NCBI RefSeq assembly: GCF_004099695.1
Contig: NZ_SCHL01000014.1
Span: 1 to 64,000 of the forward strand
Origin: Methanosarcina sp. MSH10X1
GTDB lineage: Archaea > Halobacteriota > Methanosarcinia > Methanosarcinales > Methanosarcinaceae
DNA length: 64,000 nt
Direction of reading: 5' to 3'
In this document: piece after piece, positions 32,662 through 41,368 of the stretch
How positions within the stretch are numbered: position 1 is the first letter of the stretch
Layout: each line of letters starts with the position of its first letter
Translations under genes and position numbers: made by a program
The notes under the pieces: generated by a model
What the model saw: only the letters and a program-made list of their open reading frames with translations
Database searches by the model: none
Told to the model about the DNA's origin: nothing

Positions 32662-33737
32662 GTTTCCTTGAAACCCGTGATCTTTGCCTTGATATCGGGG
32701 GCTTTGAACTTAATAATATAAACCTCAGGGCTGATGAAGGGGATTATGTTGCGCTTATAGGTCCTTCCGGGAGCGGGAAATCGCTCCTGCTTGAGACCTT
32801 AATAGGATTTTATGTGCCTGAAAAAGGCAGGATTTTGCTTGAAGAAGGAGATATAACTGCCTTTTCCCCGGATAAGAGGCAAATTAGCATAGTATACCAG
32901 GATCACATGCTTTTTCCACACATGAATGTTTTCGAAAATATAGAATATGCCCTGAAGAAGAAGCTCAGGAACGAAAAACAGCTTGAGGCTGAAATCAGGC
33001 AAATTGCAGACATTCTGGGAATTGGTGGACTTCTATATAGAAAACCAACAACCTTGAGTGGAGGAGAAAAACAAAGAGTAGCCCTTGCAAGGAGCCTTGT
33101 AGTAAGACCAAAGTTGCTCCTGCTTGATGAACCTTTCAGCGCTCTCGATGCCAGAGCCCGGGAGAAGTTAAGGGATTTACTGAAAAAAGCAATTAGTGAA
33201 TATCGCACCACTGTGCTGCATGTGACCCATGACTTTGAGGATATCTGGATGCTGGCAAACAGGGTAATAATAATTAGAAAAGGTGAGCTGATACAGGAGG
33301 GAGACCCGGAATCCGTATTCAGGCGCCCATCCCATAGCTTCGTAGCCGAATTTCTTGGCACAAATGTGATAAAAGGAAAAATAAAGGCTCGAAACGGAAA
33401 ACTCACAGTACTTGAAGCCGAAGGTCTGGAGGTCTACTCTGCAGACTCCGCTAAGCCCGGAGAAAAGGTTACAGTTTCTATCCGCCCGGAAGAAATTATC
33501 CTTGCCCGGACAGCCATTGAGAGTTCAGCTCGGAACATTTTAAAGGGAAGAGTTTCAGGAATTCTCAAAAAAGAACATCTGATTGTGGTAGAAGTAGTGA
33601 TAGGGAATACTGAAATCAAAGCAGTAATTACACCGACATCATGTGAAATTCTTGATCTGGAACCAGGCAAAGAAATCTATGCGATATTCAAAGCTTCAAA
33701 TGCCAGAATAATTGGTAGGACAGGGAATACTGACTGA
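32658..33737 (+). CDS. Molybdate/tungstate ABC transporter ATPase with TOBE-type domain
   Basis: ABC ATPase (359 aa): Walker A GPSGSGKSLL, Q-loop VYQDHMLFPH, signature LSGGEKQRVAL, Walker B LLLLDEPFSALD, switch H in HVTHDFED. After residue 235 comes a ModC/CysA-like regulatory part ending in a TOBE/MOP-type domain (about 285-355, ILKGRVSGILKKEHLIVVEV) that may bind oxyanion and inhibit transport when metal is plentiful. The GTG start at 32658 overlaps the permease stop. Confidence 0.92.
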   Translation: MSFLETRDLCLDIGGFELNNINLRADEGDYVALIGPSGSGKSLLLETLIGFYVPEKGRILLEEGDITAFSPDKRQISIVYQDHMLFPHMNVFENIEYALKKKLRNEKQLEAEIRQIADILGIGGLLYRKPTTLSGGEKQRVALARSLVVRPKLLLLDEPFSALDARAREKLRDLLKKAISEYRTTVLHVTHDFEDIWMLANRVIIIRKGELIQEGDPESVFRRPSHSFVAEFLGTNVIKGKIKARNGKLTVLEAEGLEVYSADSAKPGEKVTVSIRPEEIILARTAIESSARNILKGRVSGILKKEHLIVVEVVIGNTEIKAVITPTSCEILDLEPGKEIYAIFKASNARIIGRTGNTD

Positions 33738-33814
33738 TTGGAAGTAAAGGATTCACAGGAAAACAACAGAAAGGAAAATAGAAAAATAAAAACAAAAAAC
33801 CTATGAGGTAAATC

Positions 33815-34606
33815 ATGATAGACCTTTTTGAATTTTACTTTTATGAAGACTGTCCTTATCAGGATGAGAGTGCAGAACTTCTTGGATTAAACGGTATGGG
33901 AAAAATGAAGCTCATATCGAGAGAAAACGGGGTCTGCGCCTGCACCGGCGACCTTGCTGACTATTATGAAAGAAAAGGCTTGACATGCCTGCTTTACCTC
34001 AAGGACGGCGACAACTTCAAAGCAGGAGATACAGTTTTTGAAGCTGAAGGAGATCTCAAACTTTTGTTCAAATTCTGGAGGGTTTCCCAGACCTTTCTTT
34101 CCCTGATGTGTGCCATTGCCACAAAGACCGCTTCTTTCGTGGACGCAGGCCGAAAGGCAAACCCTGATTTTATTCTCGCAACTAGCAGGAAAACTCATCC
34201 CGGAACCCGTACGTTTGAGCTTAAAGCTGTCCGGGCAGGCGGAGGAGACATTCACCGAAACTCTCTAAGTGATTCCATCCAGATCAGCCAGAATCATCTT
34301 GAAGTCACCGGAGATCTGGGTAAACTCAAAGCCTTGAAAAAGATAGAAATCGAGCCCAGAACCAGGGAAGAAGCGTTCAAATATGTCGAAATAGCCGATA
34401 TAATGCTTCTTGACCACCTTTCCCCGGAGGAACTGCGGGAACTGGGACCCGAACTTAAGAGACTCAATCCCAAGCTTGAACTTGCAGTGGGTGGAATTGA
34501 GGCAAAAAGAATCCCTGAGTATGCCCCTCTTGTCGATATCATCGTTATAAGCGCTCCCTATTACGCAAATCCCCTTGATTTTACAACTAAGATCGAAAGG
34601 ATCTGA
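33815..34606 (+). CDS. modD: ModD (quinolinate phosphoribosyltransferase-like protein)
   Basis: A NadC-related protein found in molybdenum/tungsten transport operons; its reaction is unknown. Features: FYEDCPYQDESAELLG at the N-terminus, KTHPGTRTFELKAVRAGG (phosphoribosyl-binding-type signature with the catalytic K/H), and IDIIVISAPYY at the C-terminus. The 263-aa length fits ModD. GAGGT six bases upstream marks the ATG. It lies 77 bp after the ATPase gene. Confidence 0.88.
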   Translation: MIDLFEFYFYEDCPYQDESAELLGLNGMGKMKLISRENGVCACTGDLADYYERKGLTCLLYLKDGDNFKAGDTVFEAEGDLKLLFKFWRVSQTFLSLMCAIATKTASFVDAGRKANPDFILATSRKTHPGTRTFELKAVRAGGGDIHRNSLSDSIQISQNHLEVTGDLGKLKALKKIEIEPRTREEAFKYVEIADIMLLDHLSPEELRELGPELKRLNPKLELAVGGIEAKRIPEYAPLVDIIVISAPYYANPLDFTTKIERI

Positions 34607-34612
34607 AGAAAA

Positions 34613-35515
34613 ATGAAAGGTGACACGATGCCGGAAACAAAATATTCGGGAGGAATAAAACTCCCGAAAAGAGACGAAAGGAAGTCAGAAAGTGGAATTG
34701 AAGGAGAGGGAAAAAAAGAGGCTGAAATTCTACCAGCCCTGGTCAGTACACTCAAAAATGATCTGGATTCTGCCCTTGAAGAAATCGAAGTAAAGGATGC
34801 CAGGATAGGGCTTGCCTACACCGGAATCCTGCTTTCAAACGGTTACGGAGGCGTTGCCTGCACCCCCTTATATGAGTTCTCCTGCTGCCCTGCCCTTGGT
34901 TTCACGGAAACTCTGAAGGGAAAAACCGCTGATAAATTACTTGAACTTGCCCTGTCAGAAAATCCCCTCGAAGCTGCTGTAGGAGTTGCAACTGCAAATG
35001 CGCTTTCCCACATGCTATGGGATCTTAAACCTGAGAACTTTCCCACTTCAAACCTGGATGTCCTTGACCTTATAAAACCTGAAGATCGAGTTGCAATGGT
35101 AGGTTATTTTGGACCTCTCATCCCGAAAATCCTGAAAATAACCGGTAAATTCACAGTCCTTGAAAAGCGTGAAATCGAAGCTCCGCAAACCAGAACCCTG
35201 CCATCGGAAAAAGCCAGAGAAATCCTCCCTGTATCCGATGTAATCATTCTCAGTGCAAGTACTCTCGCCAACAGGACTTTTGATGAACTTCTTTCCCTCC
35301 GGGGTGCAGCAAGGGAAGTAATCCTGCTAGGTCCAAGTGCTCCTCTTTACCCTGCCCCGTTTTTTGATAGAGGAATTACTGCAATAATGGGAACCCGAAT
35401 TATTGACCCCCTGACAATGCTTACCGTAGTAAGTGAAGCTGGAGGTACGAAAAAACTACACAGGTACTGTGGGAAGAAAGTAGCATTCAGAAAAAATGAA
35501 CAAAAGGAAGAATAA
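34613..35515 (+). CDS. DUF4213/DUF364 putative metal-chelation protein
   Basis: A 300-aa protein whose N-terminal half has a DUF4213-like segment (VKDARIGLAYTGILLSNGYGG...EFSCCPALGFTETLKG) and whose C-terminal half is the Rossmann-like DUF364 domain (MVGYFGPLIPKILK, VIILSASTLANRTFDELL, VILLGPSAPLYPAPFFDRGI). The family is described as putative heavy-metal chelation proteins and is linked to nitrogenase and molybdenum genes; an actual reaction is unknown to me. A ribosome site (AGGTGA) before the ATG at 34628 makes that codon an alternative start. It is the last gene of the transporter set. Confidence 0.8.
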   Translation: MKGDTMPETKYSGGIKLPKRDERKSESGIEGEGKKEAEILPALVSTLKNDLDSALEEIEVKDARIGLAYTGILLSNGYGGVACTPLYEFSCCPALGFTETLKGKTADKLLELALSENPLEAAVGVATANALSHMLWDLKPENFPTSNLDVLDLIKPEDRVAMVGYFGPLIPKILKITGKFTVLEKREIEAPQTRTLPSEKAREILPVSDVIILSASTLANRTFDELLSLRGAAREVILLGPSAPLYPAPFFDRGITAIMGTRIIDPLTMLTVVSEAGGTKKLHRYCGKKVAFRKNEQKEE

Positions 35516-35594
35516 TCCTCTTGAGCGAAGAAAAAGGGCAGAAAAAAGAGAATTCTTTAGAGATCTTTGATGAGATAAAAATTTAAAAAGAACT

Positions 35595-36623
35595 TTATGA
35601 ACGCTTAAAAACCAGTAACGATAAAATCCCTAAAATGACCATTATTGAAGTAAAGCCAGGCATTTGATTGGTTGTTTTATTGCCAGCAATCCCTTCTTCA
35701 TTATTTGATACATTGATGTCATCAGCTTCATTCACATCTGGTTCATCAGCTGGGGCTAAATCATCTGTTATTTGCACAAAAATAAAAACGACTGGTACAT
35801 CACTTATGCCTTCCTGTTCAAAATGTTCATCTATTACTTGATATATTTCATCAATTACTGATTCATTTACCTTCTCTGGAGTGGATTCCTCGAAACCTAC
35901 TATTAAATATCCATAAATGTTGGTTCCAAAACTATTCACAGGACCACCGAATTCAGTAAAATATGGACTAATTCCTGTATTACTATTAGGGCGAGAAAGT
36001 GGCTGACTACACTTAACAAGTAAGTCTGTCCATTCCACTTTTTCATCAGCATCTGTAATTACAGGCATTGTTCCTCGAGTAGTTATGAACCCTGTCTCAT
36101 TTTTAGCTCTCTCAAAAGACTCAGGCCCATAATCAGGTAAAGGAAGGTTCTTCTCATCCTGTGCCCACATAAAAACCACAGGAATATCGCTTATTCCTTC
36201 CTGCTCTTCACAAAAATCCTCAATTTTCTGATACACCCTGTCAATTCTGGAGTCATCTATCTTTCCTTTATAAGCAGATCCTAGTTCAACTATTATTACT
36301 TTATTATTGGATGCAACGCTCTTTATAGAGCTATCAAATTCGGAGTATGATGGTCCCATTAGGGTAAGATTTAACCAGCAGTCTGCAATCGAATTTTCCC
36401 ACTCCTGATCAACTATTTCTGGTAAATTTCCCCTGTAAGCTATGAACGAGGGATCATTTACAAATTCCTTTATAGAATCAGAGATCTCATCAGATCCGGA
36501 ATCATTCAGTTTGCTATCATCTGCACCTGCAGAACCACATAAAAAGAGAGAAACACAGAAGATAAGCATCAGCCACGTGTAAATATTCATTCTTTTATTC
36601 CTTCTTTTGAGCATTTTAATCAA
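35595..36623 (-). CDS. Secreted PGF-CTERM protein with a duplicated domain
   Basis: Surface protein, function unknown. An N-terminal signal peptide (about residues 12-34, LMLIFCVSLFLCGSAGA) precedes two repeats of about 115-130 residues, each ending with QEGISD(I/V)PVVF and a short hydrophobic strand (FMWAQ and FIFVQ). The second repeat opens with FITTRGTMP, the first with FIAYRGNLP. The C-terminus has the PGF-CTERM archaeosortase signal (MPGFTSIMVILGILSLLVFKRS, motif PGF then hydrophobic then basic). These proteins are attached to the S-layer or lipid by an archaeosortase. It is AT-richer than its neighbours and stands alone between two metal operons. Confidence 0.85.
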   Translation of the reverse strand: MIKMLKRRNKRMNIYTWLMLIFCVSLFLCGSAGADDSKLNDSGSDEISDSIKEFVNDPSFIAYRGNLPEIVDQEWENSIADCWLNLTLMGPSYSEFDSSIKSVASNNKVIIVELGSAYKGKIDDSRIDRVYQKIEDFCEEQEGISDIPVVFMWAQDEKNLPLPDYGPESFERAKNETGFITTRGTMPVITDADEKVEWTDLLVKCSQPLSRPNSNTGISPYFTEFGGPVNSFGTNIYGYLIVGFEESTPEKVNESVIDEIYQVIDEHFEQEGISDVPVVFIFVQITDDLAPADEPDVNEADDINVSNNEEGIAGNKTTNQMPGFTSIMVILGILSLLVFKRS

Positions 36624-37044
36624 ACTTATTACTTATTTTAGAGCTTTAATTTTTATTATTTTTTTAAATCTCAAAATCAAGCACTGCATGTTTGTTCAAA
36701 TCGAAATGGGTAGATAACTTGATGTTTTCAATACTAACTTTGGATTCGACTGTCAGATTTCCTTAGATAAGAAATTGGCAAAGCATAAAATACTTTTTAA
36801 ATTTCCTAATTTTATACATATTCGCCTGAAATGAGAATATTTTAAAATATTCTTATTTCTTCTTACTCTGGCTGCGAATATGCTGAAAAAACTACATAAG
36901 TGTTGTAAGAAGTAACTTTAAGAAAAGCCGGGAATTGTAAAAAAGATTTGGAATGTACGAGGTGTCATACATTCCATTTTAAATAAGGGAAATTCACCTT
37001 TTTTCAGTATTTTTTCTTCCGGTGCAGAAAGAGAACTGCAACTT
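36624..37044. other. Intergenic region upstream of the PGF-CTERM gene, downstream of fmdB
   Basis: Very AT-rich. No reading frame, repeat or operator of the GTTATGT type is seen. T/A-rich boxes at about 36640-36665 could be the promoter of the PGF-CTERM gene. Confidence 0.4.
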
Positions 37045-38346
37045 TCACTTTCTTGCTTTAATCTTCTCAAATAGCTGTTTCAACGTATCCTCATTGCTCT
37101 TAGTAAACCCGAAGGGCGAACTCGTGAAAGGCTCAAAATGCACAGCCACGTCGTCGAGCCTGTAGAAAGTCCCGTCGCATTCCATGGCATCAATGACTCC
37201 CGGAAGCACAACATCCGAGGCTGCTGTGGTTGGGCAGGGAGCAATATCTAGGCAAACCATTGGGATTTTGGCGAGGTAAGAAGCGCAGTCCGCAGGGATA
37301 TGGCAGACAAGGTCAGCACACATCACAAGGGCTGCATCCACGTCTTTTTCCCGCAGCAAGTCCACGGTTGTAAATTCTCCGGGGTTGTAACGCGGGTATC
37401 CGCGTGTGAAATCAAGCCCGAAGGGATAGCCGTACATATATGAAGCGACCTGGTTGAAGCCTGCCACATTACAGTGGCCTCTGAGAGCTCCAAGGGTGAA
37501 CTTTGTATAGTTGTTCAGTTCCTTTACAAGGTTCATGGCAATCTCGGCGTTCCTGTGCTTTCCGATGGATGAGGAAAGCCCGAGTCCTACTGATATTGCC
37601 CCGAAGTTGCAGTGCTTCATCATATCCAGCATCTCTTCCATCACAGAGATGGGGACTCCTGTAATCGCTTCCACTGAAGGATGAGGAGTTTTCCCATGCA
37701 GCAGGGTGAGGAGTGCACTGATGAGTTCGTAATCCGAATTGGGTTTAAGCTGTATATGCAGGTCGGAAGCTTCAGCGGTTGGAGTTTTTCTTGGGTCTAC
37801 AGTGATAACTGTCCGATCAAAACGCCCGCGTTTTGTCCAGTAACCTCTCGGGAAAACCGCATATCTTGACATCTGCCTGGGCATGGATTCAAGAGGGTTT
37901 GTTCCCCAATAGACTATCAGGTCTCCCCTATTTTTCTTCTGACCTTCGGTTGCACCTACTTTTCCGGACTCCTGTATTCCCATGGCTGTCGGCCCGTGGC
38001 AGATTGTAGCATTGGAGTCAACAATAGCTCCAAGGTATTCCCCTATCTTGAGCCCGATTTCATGTGCTTCGCAGGAGGTTTCACTGCCCATGAAAAGCAG
38101 AGGGCGTTTTGCCGAAATAAGTATATCGGCAGCTTTTTCAAGGGCTTCATCCCAGGCAGCAGGTGACAATTTTCCACTAGCCTTTATAAGAGGCTGCCTG
38201 AGCCTGTGGGAACTCACAACCTCTTTGAACTTGGCATTTCCCATTTTACATGCATTTCTGGCTTCTATCTTTCCGTCTCCGAATTCAACCTGGATATCAT
38301 CACAGGCTGCCCCACACACTGGACAGACTATATTTTTGTAAATCAT
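37045..38346 (-). CDS. fmdB: Formylmethanofuran dehydrogenase subunit B (molybdopterin subunit)
   Basis: Catalytic subunit of the Mo-type enzyme that reversibly reduces CO2 to formylmethanofuran in methanogenesis. A 433-aa molybdopterin oxidoreductase with an N-terminal [4Fe-4S] binding CPVCGAACDDIQVEF...NACKMG and a CHGPTAMGIQ segment with a conserved cysteine that is the likely metal ligand. It has LRGHCNVAGFNQ and DIAPCPTTAASDVVLPGVIDA, typical of this family. A cysteine rather than a selenocysteine is encoded at the metal site. It is the last gene of fmdEFACDB. Confidence 0.96.
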   Translation of the reverse strand: MIYKNIVCPVCGAACDDIQVEFGDGKIEARNACKMGNAKFKEVVSSHRLRQPLIKASGKLSPAAWDEALEKAADILISAKRPLLFMGSETSCEAHEIGLKIGEYLGAIVDSNATICHGPTAMGIQESGKVGATEGQKKNRGDLIVYWGTNPLESMPRQMSRYAVFPRGYWTKRGRFDRTVITVDPRKTPTAEASDLHIQLKPNSDYELISALLTLLHGKTPHPSVEAITGVPISVMEEMLDMMKHCNFGAISVGLGLSSSIGKHRNAEIAMNLVKELNNYTKFTLGALRGHCNVAGFNQVASYMYGYPFGLDFTRGYPRYNPGEFTTVDLLREKDVDAALVMCADLVCHIPADCASYLAKIPMVCLDIAPCPTTAASDVVLPGVIDAMECDGTFYRLDDVAVHFEPFTSSPFGFTKSNEDTLKQLFEKIKARK

Positions 38347-38348
38347 GT

Positions 38349-38738
38349 TTACTGCCCTCCGAGATAAACTTTCAAAACTACATCTTCGGCGCTAAGAACC
38401 TCTTTTTCAGTGGGTTCAATTGTTACAGGGATGCCCTTATAGAGTGGAGAGCCCGTAGAAAGGGTATCGGGATCAATGACAACATTCGACCAGATAGCCC
38501 TTGGCATGAAAACCTGTCCTGGCTGGACTGAGTCAGTACATCTGGTATAAACATTGACAGAATGTTTTCCATTTCCACTTGTTACTTTTACCTTATCAGG
38601 GGAACAGAGTGATACGAAGTCAGCAGGAGAAATCCAACAGCGTGCGCATTCCATAGTATAGTCATCCGTGAACTTGTCTCCTCCTTTGGCAAGCCTGCCT
38701 TCATCAATCGTACTTCCGGTAATGAGTAATACTTCCAT
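38349..38738 (-). CDS. fmdD: Formylmethanofuran dehydrogenase subunit D
   Basis: Molybdopterin-dinucleotide-binding domain subunit that completes the FmdB fold. Starting at MEVLLITGSTIDEG (ATG 38736-38738, preceded by GAGGTGA) the protein is 129 aa. The SVNVYTRCTDSVQPGQVFMP segment is the cofactor-binding part. I rejected an upstream start that would overlap fmdC more. It overlaps the fmdC frame slightly or abuts it and precedes fmdB by 2 bp. Confidence 0.94.
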   Translation of the reverse strand: MEVLLITGSTIDEGRLAKGGDKFTDDYTMECARCWISPADFVSLCSPDKVKVTSGNGKHSVNVYTRCTDSVQPGQVFMPRAIWSNVVIDPDTLSTGSPLYKGIPVTIEPTEKEVLSAEDVVLKVYLGGQ

Positions 38739-38748
38739 ATCTCTCACC

Positions 38749-39609
38749 TCAGAGCTCAGGATTTTTTTCTGCAGCCACATAAAGCACCCCTTTTGCCCGC
38801 TTGCTGATTGCATAATCCCCTGTGAACTTCTTGAATTCGCCTATTAACTCAACTTCACCAGCCTTGACACTGTTTACCATGGAAACATATTCAAAACCGG
38901 GGGAAAAACGTTCTATTTTGCCTCCGATAACTATGGTTCCGCCTGCCATTTCAGCGCCTGTGCCACGAAGAGCCCTGCCTTTAACAACAATAAGCCCTCC
39001 GTTCTGGCGAATTCCACAGAAGCCTTCAACGTTGCCTTCTACCAGAATCTCACCACCGTCCATACCGCCCCCGAGCTGATGCCGTGCCGAGCCTTCGATA
39101 ACAATGCGTCCGCCTTTCATGCCGTGCCATTTGCCCCTGTAGGCGCAGCCCACATGATCCCCAGCATTGCCTTTAATATTCAGGAGGCCACCTGTCATTT
39201 CCATGCCAGCCCAGGAATCCGCATCTCCGTAAACTACGATCTCGCCTCCTTTCATCCCGGTACCTACATGCATTCCTGCAGACCCTTCAATTTCGATTTT
39301 TCCCGCACTCATGCCTTCTCCGATCCTTTTGACCCTCTTAGCGTCACCTTTTATGCGGATAAGAGTCTCAGCTGCAGAAATGCCACCACTGCCGATTACT
39401 TCAAAAAACTCGGAAAGAGGATAAGTCTCTGGCCCCTGCCATACGGGCAGGTTTCCGATTTCCCTGGCATTTTTGCCTGCAAAGGAATTGGGTGTAATAA
39501 CATCAGCTTCCAGTTTGATGTCAATCTCTTTTATAGGAATAAGAACTACTTCTTCCATTTTTCCAGCACTTTCGATCTTGCCTTTGTCAATAAGAACTCC
39601 CTCTGTCAT
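38749..39609 (-). CDS. fmdC: Formylmethanofuran dehydrogenase subunit C
   Basis: Structural subunit made of repeated beta-helix turns with the pattern G-x2-MxGG-x-IxVxGxA, seen here many times (MHVGTGMKGGEIVVYGDA, MTGGLLNIKGNAGDHVG, MKGGRIVIEGSARHQLG), as in the C-terminal domain of glutamate synthase. The start at ATG 39607-39609 follows GAGGTGAGGTC. An earlier in-frame ATG 25 codons upstream lies in fmdA and is not used. 286 aa. Confidence 0.95.
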   Translation of the reverse strand: MTEGVLIDKGKIESAGKMEEVVLIPIKEIDIKLEADVITPNSFAGKNAREIGNLPVWQGPETYPLSEFFEVIGSGGISAAETLIRIKGDAKRVKRIGEGMSAGKIEIEGSAGMHVGTGMKGGEIVVYGDADSWAGMEMTGGLLNIKGNAGDHVGCAYRGKWHGMKGGRIVIEGSARHQLGGGMDGGEILVEGNVEGFCGIRQNGGLIVVKGRALRGTGAEMAGGTIVIGGKIERFSPGFEYVSMVNSVKAGEVELIGEFKKFTGDYAISKRAKGVLYVAAEKNPEL

Positions 39610-39613
39610 GACC

Positions 39614-41368
39614 TCACCTCTTACCATTAACCTGTATGGGAGTTGGATTTTCCAGATACTTTTCTGGAGTCGGGTAGTTAGCAAAGCCCAGGGTATAATA
39701 CCTGAACCAATCCTTTACATCGGCCAGCATCTCCTTTTCCCTCTCGTTTTCCACATGCACTTCGGAATAATATGTTCGTTTTTCAGGCAAGGAAACGATC
39801 TCACCTTTAACAGCCACAATTTTGCCATCTTTTACAGTGTATTCTGCTTTCCTGAAGGCTCTGAGAAGAGTTTCGTAGTTGTTTGCGTCAAGCTGCTGAG
39901 GATTTATGTTATAAACCGTAACATCCCCGTCAGCCCCCACACCAAGAGAACCTTTTCTGTGCACCATACCAATTGTCCTTGCAGGATTGGCTCTGGTCAG
40001 GATCGAAAGGTCATAGAGGGAAAGTTCCCGGTTTACGCCACCAAGCTCACTCCTATCATTTGCCCATTTGTGGCACTCGCTGAAGGTCTGATTTCTGAAA
40101 GCTTCAGACATGAGCCAGGTCATTACTTCGGGGTATTTTGTAAACGGCCCGCCATTGGGGCTGTCCGTAGTCATAATCGTTTTCCATGGATCCTTAATCA
40201 GCATGAGACATTCAAGTCCCATTGCCCATTGTAGGCTGTGCACAGGATTGGACTTGAGGTAAGTGAAGGGCAGGACACCTGAACCGCACTCCATCTCGAC
40301 ATCAGTATTTGACCATTTGTTTCCTGTAAGTGTGTAAAGGTCATGAATCGCAGGTCCGTCTCCGGTCATAACTGTTGCTTCTCCAAAGGGAGTGCACCCA
40401 CTGTCGATTACCACATGGTCTTTGTTGTTGACGTAGCCTGCAATATCTTTTACTCCGGATTCGCAGTCTCCCCATGTGGTGCCTGCAAAACTATTGAACA
40501 TAAGATGGGTGAGGTATACGGAACGGTCCCGTGCAGGGTCCAGCTTGGTTTCAGCCCATTCCACATCCAGATTCTGCCTGGGCTTTATGCCGTCGGGAAT
40601 TTTGAGGGAATCTCTGGTAATTCCATAGCATCCAGGATGTCCCAGATTATTTGCATGCAGGTGGACAGGCATTGGCATGCCGAGTCGTTCATTGATTTCA
40701 GTAAGCCCTTTTATTACTTCTCTCGGGGTAATCTCGAAATGGATATTGGCTTCATCGAGAGAATTTATGTTTTTACCCCAGCCCCAGTTTTCTACTCCTG
40801 CAGGATTGACACATTTAATTCCATAGGTCTTGTGGGTTTTCATCATCCAGGCTACGTAAGCCGCAGCCTTTTCCATGTCTCCGTCTTTCAGGTAGCGCAT
40901 CAGAAAGAAGTTGTTTCCGAGAACCAGGTACCCACCCATATCAAGGAGCGGAGTTGCACGCATTTCCTCATGGGTGTGGCGAGCTTCAAGAGGAGGAACG
41001 GCAGCCTCAAAAACTGTCGTATAACCCATTGCTGCATAATCATACCCTTGCTTGTAGACCGATGGAACCGTGTAACCTGAGCCGGAATGGGTGAGTGAAG
41101 TTTTCTGGAGATTTGCTTTATAATGGTCTTCTGGACGCATTGACCTGCCGGCGTTGACCTTTGCCCCTGCAACGTGAGAATGAGAATCAACTCCTCCGGG
41201 CATAACTGTCATACCGGAGGCGTCAATAACCTTTGCATCTTTCAGTTCGGCAGAAGAAAGCTCCCTTACAACTTTTCCGTCTTTGATAAAAATATCCATT
41301 ATTTCCCCTTTTATTTCGTTCAGGGGATCAAAGACGTATCCGTTCTTGACTGCAATTGTTCCTGCCAT
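39614..41368 (-). CDS. fmdA: Formylmethanofuran dehydrogenase subunit A (amidohydrolase)
   Basis: Amidohydrolase-type subunit that exchanges formate and the amine of methanofuran at a binuclear zinc site. 584 aa. The metal motif appears in MPGGVDSHSHVAGAKVNAG; further family features are MPVHLHANNLGHPG, YLTHLMFNSFAGTTWGDC, TTDSPNGGPFTKYP and, near the end, HRKGSLGVGADGDVTVYN. The ATG directly follows the TAA of fmdF (TAA-ATG) with GAGGTGG upstream. Confidence 0.97.
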   Translation of the reverse strand: MAGTIAVKNGYVFDPLNEIKGEIMDIFIKDGKVVRELSSAELKDAKVIDASGMTVMPGGVDSHSHVAGAKVNAGRSMRPEDHYKANLQKTSLTHSGSGYTVPSVYKQGYDYAAMGYTTVFEAAVPPLEARHTHEEMRATPLLDMGGYLVLGNNFFLMRYLKDGDMEKAAAYVAWMMKTHKTYGIKCVNPAGVENWGWGKNINSLDEANIHFEITPREVIKGLTEINERLGMPMPVHLHANNLGHPGCYGITRDSLKIPDGIKPRQNLDVEWAETKLDPARDRSVYLTHLMFNSFAGTTWGDCESGVKDIAGYVNNKDHVVIDSGCTPFGEATVMTGDGPAIHDLYTLTGNKWSNTDVEMECGSGVLPFTYLKSNPVHSLQWAMGLECLMLIKDPWKTIMTTDSPNGGPFTKYPEVMTWLMSEAFRNQTFSECHKWANDRSELGGVNRELSLYDLSILTRANPARTIGMVHRKGSLGVGADGDVTVYNINPQQLDANNYETLLRAFRKAEYTVKDGKIVAVKGEIVSLPEKRTYYSEVHVENEREKEMLADVKDWFRYYTLGFANYPTPEKYLENPTPIQVNGKR

